64,000 nucleotides of DNA from Vandiemenella viatica (taxonomy: Eukaryota; Arthropoda; Insecta; Orthoptera; Morabidae), in the NCBI GenBank assembly GCA_031002005.1, contig CM061920.1, positions 47,408,610-47,472,609 on the forward strand. The letters run 5' to 3'. Under the pieces are notes generated by a model. That model saw nothing but the letters and a program-made list of their open reading frames with translations, ran no database searches and was not told where the DNA came from. This document shows positions 22,190-33,314 of this stretch, piece after piece. A program made the translations under genes and the position numbers. Positions within the stretch are counted from its first letter, which is position 1; each line of letters opens with the position of its first letter.

Positions 22190-23340
22190 TCGATTATTTT
22201 CTGTAGTACATCTTACAAATGACTTGCTTTTAAGAAGTAAAAAGCAACATCAAGGTGTTCTTGAAGACTGCTGAAACTAAGTATTGATTCATGTATTCTA
22301 GTTTTGAAACAGCATACTGAAAAAGTTAAGAAAAATGTCATATACATCTCCCTACAGATTCAAAACGAAATCATTGCCCTGTGCGGTTTGGTAATAGTGA
22401 AATTATGCAGACCGAAAAGAAGGTTTATGCTCTTATTGTATTGGCACTGTGAAAGATCAGCTTTCCATAAAAATAAGTTTTTATGACGAAGATGAAAATA
22501 CAATTCGCAAAAAATTTCTCGGAATGGTAGACCTAATGGCGTTGAATGACAAAGTATAGCATCAGAAATTAACATTTTTAGAAAGCGAAGGACATAGACC
22601 TTCTAGGTGTGTTAGCCAAGGGTATGGAGGATGTTCTACATTGTCGCGTGATATTGGTGGAGTTAAAATTTTTTAAAAAAGAGATATATAAAAAAAAGCC
22701 TTGTATTTTCATTACGCAAGCCACAGACTTAACCTGGTTGTAAATATTTTAAATCAAATTACAAAAACGAGGAACACAATTAGCAAAGTAGAGTACATCA
22801 TAACGTTTTTCGAGAAACCTTTTTTCATGGAGAAAGTACGTGCCAAATATTTCAGGTTTATATGAGACCTGCTGGTCTCAGAAATATACGTGTTTTGCTT
22901 TTTTTAACGAGTATTTTGAAGACATTGCCAATGTACTTTCGAATGTTTCTAGAGAAGGGAATGATGCGGCGAGGAAACCTGCTTACCAGTTACAGTGCGC
23001 TGCTAATAAGTCAGAATTCATTATATGCGTTGGATTGAATACTCAGGATTATTGGAACCTGTTGCCACTGCGTTAAAATCAAAGATGATCGACATGAATA
23101 CATGCATGGATCATATTAATAGAGTAATGTCAGCCATAAAAGATCATCGCAGCAAAGCGGACACGGAGAGCTAAAATATTTGAAACACATCTACCAGAGC
23201 TGCAGCTGCCATTGGAACCGATTTGAAAGTCATGTGCATTGTATCTGCCCAAAAACGTAGTTCCAATTACCCTGCTTAGTCTCTATACGATTTTTGAAAG
23301 GGATGTATTTTCATACCTTATTTAAATTCCTTGATAGCAT
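22190..23340 (+). pseudogene. hAT transposase relic of the ZMYM1/DUF4371 type (first copy)
   Basis: Degraded frames recall the DUF4371 part of ZMYM1-like hAT transposases: LEDLLILSIDS, NVxYISLQIQNEIIALCG (family pattern Y-I-S-P-x-I-Q-N-E-I-I), KISFYDEDENTIRKKFLGMV (family pattern with R-E-x-F-L-G). Further on come the ALQSKxxxMN helix region and PYLNSLIASLEQ before the C-terminal part. Many stops and frameshifts interrupt it. The alignment is by eye from family patterns, so residue-level claims are tentative. The second copy at 51190-52390 has the same overall structure with different small lesions. Confidence 0.65.
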
Positions 23341-25083
23341 CTCTTGAGCAATATTTTCGGATTATACGTTGCGCTTTTAAACGTTTTGTTTTAAATCTAA
23401 CTATAGTAAATAATCAATTGTGGTAAGTATTCAGTTTAAGATCATATTACATACCTCACAGCAAATCAAGACTTCGAAAAATACTCTATTTATCTAATTA
23501 GCACTGAAACTATCATCTTATTTGCAAAGAATTACAAATATAGCAATCAACCAAGAAAGCCCTTTCCGCCTACTCATTAGTTGGTTTGATTGAAATGATC
23601 ATAAACAAAAATCTTTTTGAAAAACTTAACAACTTCCTGTACATTTTTAGATCATTATATCTGGGAATTACCTCAGTATGTGGATGAACCAGTGTTACGG
23701 TCACGCTTTGTGCTTTAATTCTGGCGTCCAGTTTTTCGTGGTCTATATCCGAGTCAAAGTTGTTTCTGTGCGTTCAATTTCTTTCAGTAGTTTACTTGTT
23801 TTTTTGGTTGTGGGGGGAGGGGGTTTAAAACATCGACAACTGCCAATTGTGTTATGTGTGAAAAGTACAATTGCATGTACAAAGGCAGAATGTTTTCAAT
23901 GATGCTTGTTCCATCAGATCTTTTGCCTATAACATCAGTTTCATCAGCAACAGCAAAGCTTGTCGGTCGTTCTTTGACCAAACTGATGCAATACGAACCG
24001 CGTATTCCAAGCAAGCTGATATTAAAATGTGTTTTTTGTTGTTTTTTTGTTGTTTTTTTGTTGTTTTTTTTTGCATTGAACCTAACTGTAGAAATATCGG
24101 TGATTTTTTGTGATGCCCACTCATCAGCTTTGCCATTGTTTCTGGAAGTATTCAAACTGAACAATTATGTCAACATTTATGATTTTTGAAAAGTGTTATT
24201 ATATATCTTATAGAACTAGCAGAATTAGGAAACTGAAATCCATTTTTGAAATGATATATCTAAAATACGATAAAGTACAGTTTGTAACAAAAACATTTTA
24301 ACACGTCATTTATTCAATAGATTTTGAAATATCTGTCAATATTTATAAGCTTTTCGTATTGTTTCTACTTTCTCCTCAGAAACAAGTCTTATTGTGTCTC
24401 TTTTGTGTGTACGATCTGGAAGCTATTTTATCAATAGGATGGCTTAGCTGAAATTACAGTAATGCACACAACAAAAACAAACTGGAATTCTTAATTTAAA
24501 AGTGAATCTATTTACTTACGATAACGAAGGACGACATAAACACACACTTGTTACCGTGAGTCAAATGTCAACATGACGAGTACGTTAAACGGGACGATAC
24601 AACCGGTAAAGAACGAGTCGGACCGGTAAGTGACGGCAGGGAAACAAGGAGGAAGACTGAAATTATTTTCATCCCATTTTACGGATTGCTGAACCGTTTA
24701 ATTTTTGTGCTAGATACGCCAGACCGCCAAATGATGTGGGTTCCCGCATTGCTGGATTGCAATCCCTAGCTACATCCCATTGAAAGTGAAAGTTTAAGTA
24801 TGTCGTTGGCTGATAAAAAAAATCACAAAGCTTCTTCCAATACGATAACTTAATTTTTAATTGATTATGAAATCAAACTATGGATAAAATATGGAAGGAC
24901 AAGGGTATGAGGACAGAAAATCTTTGAGAACTAGACCTTACGAAAGAGTTAAAGGAGAAAAAAATATAATTTTCTGTGCAAAAAAACGCAATCCTAATTT
25001 CCTTGGCTCAACCTTGTGCAACAAGCAACAAAGAGAGTCCTTCTCCCCACTGAGATCAACGATACTAGAGCACCATCTAAACT
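23341..25083. repeat. Segment B, remaining part (first copy)
   Basis: Matches 52390-54085. It contains a homopolymer-rich stretch of T7GTTG units at about 24033-24075 (shortened to a T run in the other copy), which creates spurious frames. No recognised protein. The match to the second copy ends exactly where the P-like element at 25084 begins. Confidence 0.6.
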
Positions 25084-26638
25084 ATGGAGGAAGGAAATAT
25101 ATGGAGGAGAAGTGACGTTACATCTGTGAAGCAGGCTCTAAACTGTCGCGCATGCGCAGTGGCGGAAGCGGCGAAATTGCGATCCCAAACAAATGCGATG
25201 TTCACATTGTGTTAGATGCTGTGATTATTTCATTTTGTAATGTGTATAAGTGTTTTATAATGTCATCTTGTGTTGCATACGGTTGCACAAATAGGCTAGA
25301 GAGGAAAGAACCTGGAATATCATTTCATTAATTAGTTGAACTCTAATTATCGTTGTTGAAGTGGGTGGTAGGAATTGAAAACTTCGCTGCCTGTCTATAA
25401 ATATTTAGTCATTGCTCTCAATGGGATGACTTTGTTCTCAAATTTTTGTTGGTGTAGTGTAGAAAATCAGCATACCTTGCTATTTTGCACATAATAGACT
25501 AGCATTACTTTTTAACGAGTGTTGAAAATGAGATTTAAAGGGGTGTGTTTTACATCGCGGTTCAGTTAATTTAGTATTGCGCTTTCTTTCGTCACGTTGC
25601 AGTTTATACTGACAGTGAATGATGAAATTAAATGTGTTAAATTATGCTATGCAATCTAGGAATCTTGATGAAGCAAACGAAGTTGTTACCACAACTACAG
25701 TTCGCAATTCAAATACGCGTGTGTGGGTATGTCTACATAGTTTGATCCTGTAGCAGCAATTTAATGGAGATTGTGGTTAGGTCTAAATGCAGTCAGTACC
25801 AGAATGGTTTTGTTGTTCCATGAGGGATATAGAATTTATCTATTACTGTTAATAATTTCATGTAGACCAAGTTAGTGACAAAACGTGTATCGCGATGAAA
25901 CTACTTCCACTTCCAGCTATTCCCAATTAATCTTACGATGTGTGGTAACAAAATAACTATTTTTATTCAGGTCTAGGCCTCATTTCAACCTAACCCTATG
26001 TGGTAGTAAAAACAACTGAAATATCTATTCTGCATGTCCACCATGTAATTAATTGTGGCTTTGGCAGAATTAATTTTTAGTCCAGGCCGCATATCAACCC
26101 AATCCCAGTATATACCGAAAACTAAGCAAGATATCGAAAACTTTTATTCTTTATTTTCGATTTGTCTCGTCGTGTTACATAAGAATCGATCATTAAATTT
26201 GACTTTTGCGAAATTTTTCTTCTGTATTTCAACTCATGACACCTCACTTTTGATACAGTATATCTCGAGAATTTTTTATTCTTAATTTTTTATCTGTCTC
26301 GTCTTTTGAAATAAGAATCCGTTATCAAATTTTACTTTCACCAATTTTTTCTATTGAATTTCAACCAAAAACATTTAACGTTTGAGACATAACATCTCGA
26401 AAACTAAGCAGGCTATCAAAAAAAATTAATCTTCATTTTTTATTTGTCTCATCGAGTTACATAATAATCCATCACCAGATTGCGGCGTTACGTTTATCCT
26501 AGATCCCCTTGTGGTTTTTGTACATATATCCCGTGTCTGTATAGGATCGGCCTATCCCCCACTCCTCCTCCGCCCGGCTTCACTTCAATGCGGGGTGAAG
26601 GTCCCTTGCGTCGTCTCCATAAATTTCCTTCCTCCATG
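25084..26638 (+). mobile_element. P-like (THAP) element, copy 1
   Basis: Bounded by ATGGAGGAAGGAAATATATG on the left and TTTCCTTCCTCCATG on the right, inverted repeats shared by seven elements here. The left end lacks the usual first C and there is no target duplication: the right flank is GTATGTAT but the left flank is segment B sequence. It corresponds in inverse orientation to the element at 56666-59243, which does have flanking ATAC(G/A)TAC repeats. It carries a THAP first exon at 25260-25329 and repeat units of about 150 bp at about 26110-26490. The missing duplication marks this end as a rearrangement breakpoint. Confidence 0.8.
25260..25331 (+). pseudogene. THAP-domain first exon in a P-like element
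   Basis: ATG at 25260 opens MSSCVAYGCTNRLERKEPGI followed by SFH and a stop. C-x4-C is the first half of the zinc-binding C2CH set of a THAP domain, and exon 1 of related copies ends at SFHK with a GTAAGT donor. Here that donor is changed to TAATTAGT, so splicing would fail and the frame stops. Confidence 0.75.
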
Positions 26639-26721
26639 GTATGTATACCCGTTTGTAATCTTTTGAACAGCAGACTACCTTCCAGTCATAGATAAATCTT
26701 CTCGCACATGCTGCTCTTTAT
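26639..26721 (-). repeat. hAT left-arm spacer between two P-like elements
   Basis: These 83 bp are the reverse complement of 56583-56665, which lies between two P-like elements in the second copy. It is a piece of the host hAT element. Confidence 0.85.
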
Positions 26722-26887
26722 CATGGAGGAAGGAATATATGGAGATGAAGTAAGGGACCTTCACCACGCAACGGAGTGAAACCGGGTAGAGAGAAGTGAG
26801 GTGGGGAGGCCACCATATTGCTTGGCCGTAGAAACACGGGGAATAGGCACAAAAACCTCAAGGGAATCATAAGACAACCGTGGCACC

Positions 26888-28742
26888 CGGGCCCCTCCTA
26901 TCGCATGTGAAAGGCGACCAGAATTCTTAGCAAATTGAAGCCGGCTGCAGCCGCCATGTTAGGGTCAACTGTTCGCGGGAAATTTGTAACCCTCGTATAG
27001 TTATAAACAAACCACTGTAGAATGGAAAATTTTATACTGTTAAGGGTCTCAGTTGCTCAAAGAAGATCGAATGACGTTAACCTCAAGCTAATTACAGAAT
27101 TTCCACCGACTATATTAACTTTCGGACTTGTTTTCTTCACTCTGAGCAATGTTAAGATTTTTCTCTCTTCCAGCAGGCTAATGCAACTGATCTGGAAAAA
27201 TGATAACGTTTCAATAATAGAAACCCATTTATAAATATAATGAAAGGTAAACTGATGAAATACATGTATACAAATTGAAGAGGTCTGAGCCCAAACTAAG
27301 GTTTCTTCAGAAGTTGAGCAAACATATTCCTTTCAATTCAAAGACACAATCTGACATTCATCACATTGAAATGAAGAATGTGATCAAGCAGTTCTTCCAG
27401 TATGAAGGCAACCAAAAAATAAAGGTTTGGCTTTTCTATTGCGAATACTTTTCATCTTTTTTTTCATTGGTATACTAAGCTCTTTCCCTTCAGAAGACTT
27501 CTCAGCACATGGCACAATCTAAGCATGATACTCCTTGTTAATCAAATTTTACCGAGAGCAACAAAATACATATTTTTTCATATTGCATACTACTTGAATG
27601 CAAGTGCACCCGCTAGTTTTAAATTATAACCTTGTATGTTAAAGCCAGTTTCCATTGTTTTTTGTTTACAGATACCAGTTTAGTTGGCCAGGTGCCAATG
27701 TCTGCATTAATTTTATACAATCGTTAATCTATAGAATAAAATTTCAAAACTAATAACAATTATATCATTCATATGAGAATATAAGGGATGTAAATAGAAG
27801 AAATTATTATTTTTTACTTCTTTTATTGATTATAAAATAACACAGTTTTGTTAAATCTCTGTCTGATTGACATTTTCTGTTTTTCATTGTGCATTTTTGC
27901 AGCATGATAGATTCTCAGTCTCACAAACATATCAATAATTTTCTTTGTGAGCAGGATAATACGATTTTCCGGATAAACATATTTCTTTCCTTTGGAGGTG
28001 GTCAGGCAACAGTCTTCTGAAAAATATTACACATTGTTGATTGTATACATTTCACATAGCATGGTAGTAATAATTTATTCAAATATTTATTTACAGATAG
28101 TGTATTACTTCTACATATGGTGCAGCTAAAATAACAAAGCTTTGATACTAAGAATATTACAGCATTTTGCATATACATTATTGTAAAGCTTGTAGTTCTT
28201 ACCTTTGATATATTGTCTGGAAAGCGGAAAATTGTTGGTACTGCAGAAGATTTCAGAATCTTTTTATTTCCGTTTTTCAAAAAACATTCTTTTTCAAAAT
28301 GTTGGGAACATATCACACTATGTTCTGTGGGAGCAAAACTGTCCCGGCGTATTTTAGCTAACCACTCCCTCGATTTATTTAAATCTTGGAGCGGAAATCT
28401 GTATCGAAAGAAAATATTAAATACGGTCAAACCACATGCAGGCAATAAGATAGTAGAAGATTCTGAACTTATTTAAATGCATACTTAGTTGTAAAATGAT
28501 AAATTTGTGCCTCTTGTAGCACGGTTGGAGCAATTATATGCAGCGCAAGACTTAGCCATGATATAAAACACTTGTAAGCCAAAAAATACGAGCACTGGAT
28601 CGCGACGACACGTATCAACTGTACAAACGTATACACTGAAAGCTACCAGTTGCCCCCAAAATGGCGGCAGTCACAGCGTTCAATTTGCGAAGGAACACTA
28701 GCGCCGTTGCTCCTTCTAGTGTATAATATTCAAATTTCTTTG
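26888..28742 (-). mobile_element. Nested THAP-gene insertion inside a P-like element
   Basis: The segment is flanked by perfect GTGGCACC at 26880-26887 and 28743-28750. The corresponding element at 55188-56582 has a single copy (reverse complement at 56417-56424). Eight bases is the target duplication size of P and hAT elements. The segment carries its own THAP exons, different from those of the host element, which favours insertion over a simple deletion in the other copy. No clear terminal inverted repeat is visible, so a microhomology deletion in the other copy remains the alternative. Confidence 0.7.
28203..28559 (-). pseudogene. THAP-domain protein, exons 1-2, with likely third exon at 27837-28019
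   Basis: Exon 1 (28559-28489) reads MAKSCAAYNCSNRATRGTNL then SFY. Exon 2 (28397-28203) follows a TTTCTTTCGATACAG acceptor and reads FPLQDLNKSREWLAKIRR, DSFAPTEHSVICSQHFEKECF and SSAVPTIFRFP, ending at a GTAAGA donor. Joined, they give the whole C2CH THAP fold: C-x4-C in exon 1, C-x2-H (ICSQH) in exon 2, the conserved W, FxPT and the AVPTIF box. THAP domains bind DNA and form the N-terminus of P-element transposases. The exon 1 donor reads CTAAGT where GTAAGT is expected. A third possible exon (28019-27837) reads SKGKKYVYPENRIILLTKK and FVRLRIYHAAKMHNEK, but does not join in frame. No catalytic transposase core is seen. Confidence 0.75.
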
Positions 28743-29815
28743 GTGGCACCGCAATTTGATGATGGATTATTATGTAACTCGACGAGACAGACCCAAAATG
28801 AAGAATAAATTGTTTTGATATCCTGCTTAGTTCTCCAGATATACGGTCTCAAATGTTAGGTGCTTTGGGTTGAAATTCGGAAGAAACATTTTCCCAAGGT
28901 AAAATTTGATGTTAGATTCTTATGTAACCCGACGAGAGAAATTGAAAGTAAACAATAAAAATTTTCGATATCTCGTTAAGTTCTCGAGATATGCTGTCTC
29001 CAAAAGTCAGAAGCTTAAATGGGAGCAATATACATTGCGATACGTGATACACTTTGTGTTACTAACATGGTACTTATGAAATTACTAATAACAAATAATA
29101 AATTACTTGTACCTTCTGGTACAGGCTGCATTTCAACCTACCCACATTTCCATTAATATTGCCGCTACAAAATCAAACTATGTAGACACACCTAAACACA
29201 TGAAATGCTTAGCGAACTACATTTCTTGAAACAACGTTTGTTTCATCACGTTTAGTAGTTCGCACAGCAGAAATTAACACAATTAATTTCATCGAATACT
29301 TTCAGTGAAAAATGAAATTTGAGTAAAGCATGCAAAATACCCTATTCACTGTGTCTCGTTGTAAAGTTGACCCGCTGAAATTAAATTTTCAGCACTTGTC
29401 TATAATAAGGCTAGCTGTTCAGGTGCAAAGTAGTAACATATGCTATTTGTTTACACTACACCAACAAAAATTTGAGAACGATATGATCCTATTGAGAGCA
29501 ATGAATAAATTTATAACGATAGGCCCTAATGTTGCAGTTACCTATCAGATACTTCAAGAATAATAATTAATATGAAACGTTATTCCAGGTTGTTTCCTAT
29601 CTTGTCTGTTTGTGCAACCATATGCAACACAATTTTGCATTAAAGAAAACTTTAGAATATTAGATGAAATATTCTCAGCAGCTGACACAGTGCAAAACAG
29701 CCCAATGTTTTGGGGTTCCTATGATGTCCGTCGCGCTTGCGCAGTAGAAGACGAGATTTTATATGATGTTTCACGGATTTGGTTTTATTTCGTCTCCATA
29801 TATCCTTCATCCATG

Positions 29816-29988
29816 CCCTTTATTGTGAGCTTCATCTGAATAACGTCAATTAAAAGTTTTCTTCCGTCTCGTGTTGAACTATTTCTGGTGACCACGATTC
29901 AGATACCTTCTCAGTTTCGTCTTGCTTTAGATTTCATTTTAAGTAGTGTGCGCCATACAGTTTTTTTTTTTTTTTAGGCTAGCGACAT
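29816..29988 (-). mobile_element. hAT element left arm (inverted), inner piece
   Basis: Reverse complement of about 55010-55187 of the second copy. It is separated from the rest of the arm (31474-31937) by the LINE at 29989-31473. Confidence 0.85.
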
Positions 29989-31473
29989 TTTAATTTTTAA
30001 TTTAATTTAATTGCAATGGAGCACAGGCTCCGGTGGCAATTTCCCTTCACACCCATCTTCCCCCTATCCTGCACCTACCTACATTTGCCCTCTACAAATT
30101 TTATCTTTAAATTCTTTAAAAGTTTTCGGTAAATTATTCATCATTTCTCTTGGTAACTCATTACAATCCCTGACACCCTTACCTAAAAAAGAGAATCTTC
30201 CCACACCCTTGTGCCTGAAATCGAGTGCCAGCTTGTGGTCATGGTCATCTTTTCCCTTCCATGCACCTTTTCATACCTACTGCAATATCTTTCCATGCCT
30301 CATCGCCAGTATATGCCCTGTACACTCCCATGACCCTCCTCATCCTCCTCCTGTCTTGCAATGAATCCCATTCCAGCTCCTTTATCATATCCGTCAGTGA
30401 TTGCATTCTGCAATAATTTCCAGAAACAAATATAGCAGCCCTTTTTTTCACCCTCTCCAACTCCTGTATTTGATACGTAAAATGGGGGTCCCATACTACA
30501 CTACCATAGTCGAGCAATGGTCTGACCAAAGTATTGTAACCCAATTCCTTGACTTCTCTCGTACATCCCCTCATCACTCTCTCCAACAAGTGCAGAACTT
30601 TGAAACCTTTTCCTACCACATGTCCTATGTGTCCTTCCCAGTTAAGTTTGTTATCAAAAGTAATTCCGAGATATTTACATTTCAAGTATTCAGCAAGCAA
30701 TTCTTTCCCCACCTACGCTACCCTGTGGCACACCCATTTTTACTTCCACTTCTTTTGATACTACATTTCCTACCCTAACTTTCTGTTTTCTACCTTTTAA
30801 AAATTCTTCTACCCAGCAAATGACTTTCTTATCCACTCCAATGGTTTTCACCTTATTTACTACAATTTTATGGCTTACTCAGTCAAACGCCTTTCACAGA
30901 TCTAGTGCTACACTATCAATTTGGCCTCCCTTGTCCATTTCATCTGAAATATCTCGCATATATCCCACCAACTGAGATTCGCATGAATATCCTTGCCTGA
31001 AACCATGTTGCCTGCTTGAAAACCAATTACTTTCCTCATATATATTTCTGATGTGGTTGCATATCAATCTTTCCATTAATTTACCTACCACTGATGTCAA
31101 ACTGATTGGCCTGTAATTCTCAACTTTATTTCTCACCCCTCCCTTATGTACCGGTACTACTATTGCACTTTTCCAGTCCTGTGGTAAGCAGCAAGTGTCT
31201 AGACTCAATTTAAATAATATTTCAAGATAAGGTACAATGTCACATCCGGCTATCTTTCAGATATCTGTAGTAATATTATCTTCACCAGCCCCTTTATTTT
31301 TATCAGCTTTCTTATTTCCTTCATGATTTCCTTAGGATGGATATCAAATTTTTTACTATCATCATTTCTAATTGTGTTGTTAAGCTCGTTCTCCGAATTA
31401 GACCCTCCTCTTTCTGATTCATTGTCCCTAATGCTTTCACTGAACCACTTACTTAAAATCTCTGCCTTTTTCC
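29989..31473 (-). mobile_element. L2/CR1-like LINE family B, 5'-truncated
   Basis: A 1485-bp minus-strand insertion. The second copy of the locus lacks it: around 55009 the flanking GTAAATGTTTACAGAC and ATGTCGC are directly joined. The 3' end is an (AATTA)n-type tail at the left edge, the 5' end is truncated within the RT region, and no clear target duplication is seen. The same 3' end recurs at 39577-39640. Confidence 0.85.
30245..31250 (-). pseudogene. LINE family B reverse transcriptase, C-terminal half
   Basis: Minus-strand frames give LPQDWKSAIVVPVHKGG, NYRPISLTSVVGKLME, FSSRQHGFRQGYSCESQL and VALDL (motif A start) at 31208-30894. After a break come KCKYLGITFDNKLNWEGHI, YNTLVRPLLDYGSVVWDPH and LERVKKRAAIFVSGNYCR at 30712-30245. 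The WDPH...RAAxFV-x-GNY pattern is usual for L2/CR1-like ORF2 C-termini. The region between motif A and the thumb (including the FADD box) is not seen as an open frame. Confidence 0.85.
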
Positions 31474-31937
31474 GTCTGTAAACATTTACGAAACCAACGT
31501 TAATTGTAATCACCGACGATCTAATATGGTAGAAAGGTTGAATCTCGCCCCATGCACATGTACCCGCTTGCATGAACTTCGAGACCATATCAGTAAAGGC
31601 AGGAAAAATGTGCGGGAGGCTCGACGCGGCACTGGAGGGTGCCAACTTTGGAATGAGTTGTGATTTTTTTGATTCGAGTAACTCGATCTGACTCGAGTAG
31701 CAACCCGAATGGACTCTATTCTACGATGACATACGACTATGCATTAAGCTGAAACTCTTACTTTTATAAATTCTGGATGAAGTGTGTTAAAATAATGTAT
31801 GAACAACAAGCTGGGTAATTTCGGAATTTATTTTTAGCGCACATGATCTGTCGCTGCAGTTTTGGTGCCCCCCCCCCCCCCCATATGACGGCGCGCGATG
31901 CGGTCGCACCGCTCGCACCACCCTAGGGCCGCCCTTG
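31474..31937 (-). mobile_element. hAT element left end (inverted) with terminal repeat
   Basis: Matches 54553-55009 in inverse orientation. Its outer end, read outward-in, is CAAGGGCGGCCCTAGGG, matching the other terminus of the element (CAGGGGCGGCCCTAG, ending at 35889) at 14 of 15 bases. The adjoining 31938-31945 is TGCTTACC, the reverse complement of the GGTAAGCA target duplication. A poly-C tract lies at 31869-31882. Confidence 0.9.
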
Positions 31938-31945
31938 TGCTTACC

Positions 31946-32087
31946 ACGCCGGATACTGTACTAGTGTTGTTTGTGGATTGTTTTCTTATTGTGTGTGTCT
32001 GCCTTCTGCAACTGCGATCGCACTGTAACCACTTTTCTTAATCCAGTGATTACTTCGCAGGTTGATTAGGGAATGGAACCCTAACAG
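31946..32087 (-). repeat. Original left flank of the hAT element, inverted
   Basis: Reverse complement of 54403-54544 in the second copy. It ends at the junction with a P-like fragment at 32088. Confidence 0.85.
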
Positions 32088-32860
32088 TAATAGACAGTAA
32101 TAGATAAATTCTATATCCCTCATGGAACAACAAAACCATTCTGGTACTGACTGCATTTAGACCTAACCACAATCTCCATTAAATTGCTGCTACAGGATCA
32201 AACTATGTAGACATACCCACACACGCGTATTTGAATTGCGAACTGTAGTTGTGGTAACAACTTCGTTTACTTCATCAAGATTCCTAGATTGCATAGCATA
32301 ATTTAACACATTTAATTTCATCATTCACTGTCAGTATAAACTGCAACGTGACGAAAGAAAGCGCAATACTAAATTAACTGAACCGCGATGTAAAACACAC
32401 CCCTTTAAATCTCATTTTCAACACTCGTTAAAAAGTAATGCTAGTCTATTATGTGCAAAATAGCAAGGTATGCTGATTTTCTACACTACACCAACAAAAA
32501 TTTGAGAACAAAGTCATCCCATTGAGAGCAATGACTAAATATTTATAGACAGGCAGCGAAGTTTTCAATTCCTACCACCCACTTCAACAACGATAATTAG
32601 AGTTCAACTAATTAATGAAATGATATTCCAGGTTCTTTCCTCTCTTGCCTATTTGTGCAACCGTATGCAACACAAGATGACATTATAAAACACTTATACA
32701 CATTACAAAATGAAATAATCACAGCATCTAACACAATGTGAACATCGCATTTGTTTGGGATCGCAATATCGTTGCCGCCGCCACTGCGCATGCGCGAGAG
32801 TTTAGAGCCTACTTCACAGATTTAACGTCACTTCTCCTCCATATATTTCCTTACTCCATG
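32088..32860 (-). mobile_element. P-like (THAP) element, copy 3, truncated
   Basis: The right end reads CTCCATATATTTCCTTACTC then CATG at 32860. The left end is missing, cut in the element's interior. It carries the THAP exon 1 on minus (ATG at 32683, MSSCVAYGCTNRQERKEPGI) with the donor lost. It is the same subfamily and orientation as 56666-59243. Its right flank AACGAAAG continues into hAT sequence matching 59579 onward. About 335 bp of hAT sequence found in the second copy (59244-59578) is absent here. Confidence 0.8.
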
Positions 32861-33000
32861 AACGAAAGTTCCTCAGATCACCATCACACCATGCTCAGTT
32901 TGACAGAAGCGTTGTTTTCATTAAATAACTTCAATGTACTAGACAAGTCATTGTAAATACAGACTGAAGACGAAAAATCACAGTGTGTTGCTATCGAATG

Positions 33001-33300
33001 CAGGGGTGGCCAACCCAAATGATCTTGCGGGTCACTTTTGAAATGCGTCACAACTCCGCGGGCTGCATATAAAATTATATATTCTCAAGAACATTATTTT
33101 AAAATCAAAGTTAATTTTTTTCTTGATTTCGACAGTTAATTTTTGAATATATGGATTGACAAATAATGATTTTTTAATACATTGATTTTCAGATTACAAA
33201 ATTATAATATAAATATATTTTGTAAAAGTGTGATGAATCTCGCGGGCCACAAAATATTTTCCAGGCGGGCCACATGCGACCAGTGGTTTGGCCACCCTTG
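33001..33300. mobile_element. hAT MITE (CAGGGGTGGCCAA type), first copy
   Basis: A 300-bp element with ends CAGGGGTGGCCAA and TTTGGCCACCCTTG and GCGGGCC motifs inside, a familiar layout of non-autonomous hAT elements. The flanks are ATCGAATG and CTGTAATG, a weak 8-bp duplication. Present at the same place in the second copy (59718-60019), so it was inserted before the locus was duplicated. Confidence 0.75.
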
Positions 33301-33314
33301 CTGTAATGAATATT

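Larger units (their letters stand above)
26722..29815 (-). mobile_element. P-like (THAP) element, copy 2, with a nested insertion
   Basis: Ends are CATGGAGGAAGGAATATATG on the left and ATATATCCTTCATCCATG on the right. Flanks are CTCTTTAT (26714-26721) and CCCTTTAT (29816-29823), a 7-of-8 target duplication. It is the inverse counterpart of 55188-56582 but holds an extra 1855 bp (26888-28742) bordered by GTGGCACC. Its own THAP exon 1 (MQNCVAYGCTNRQDRKQPGI) is on minus at 29640-29572, with the donor site lost. Internal repeat units related to the 150-bp array lie at about 28765-29020. Confidence 0.85.

Noticed and set aside
24033..24075. Frames rich in Phe/Val or Lys/Gln near 23784-24189
   Set aside because: They come from the (T7GTTG)n low-complexity tract.
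27275..27478. Plus-strand frame with LRFLQKLSKHIPFNSKTQSD that could be an exon
   Set aside because: No family recognised and no supporting splice context beyond a chance GT. It lies in the nested THAP insert, whose genes are on minus.
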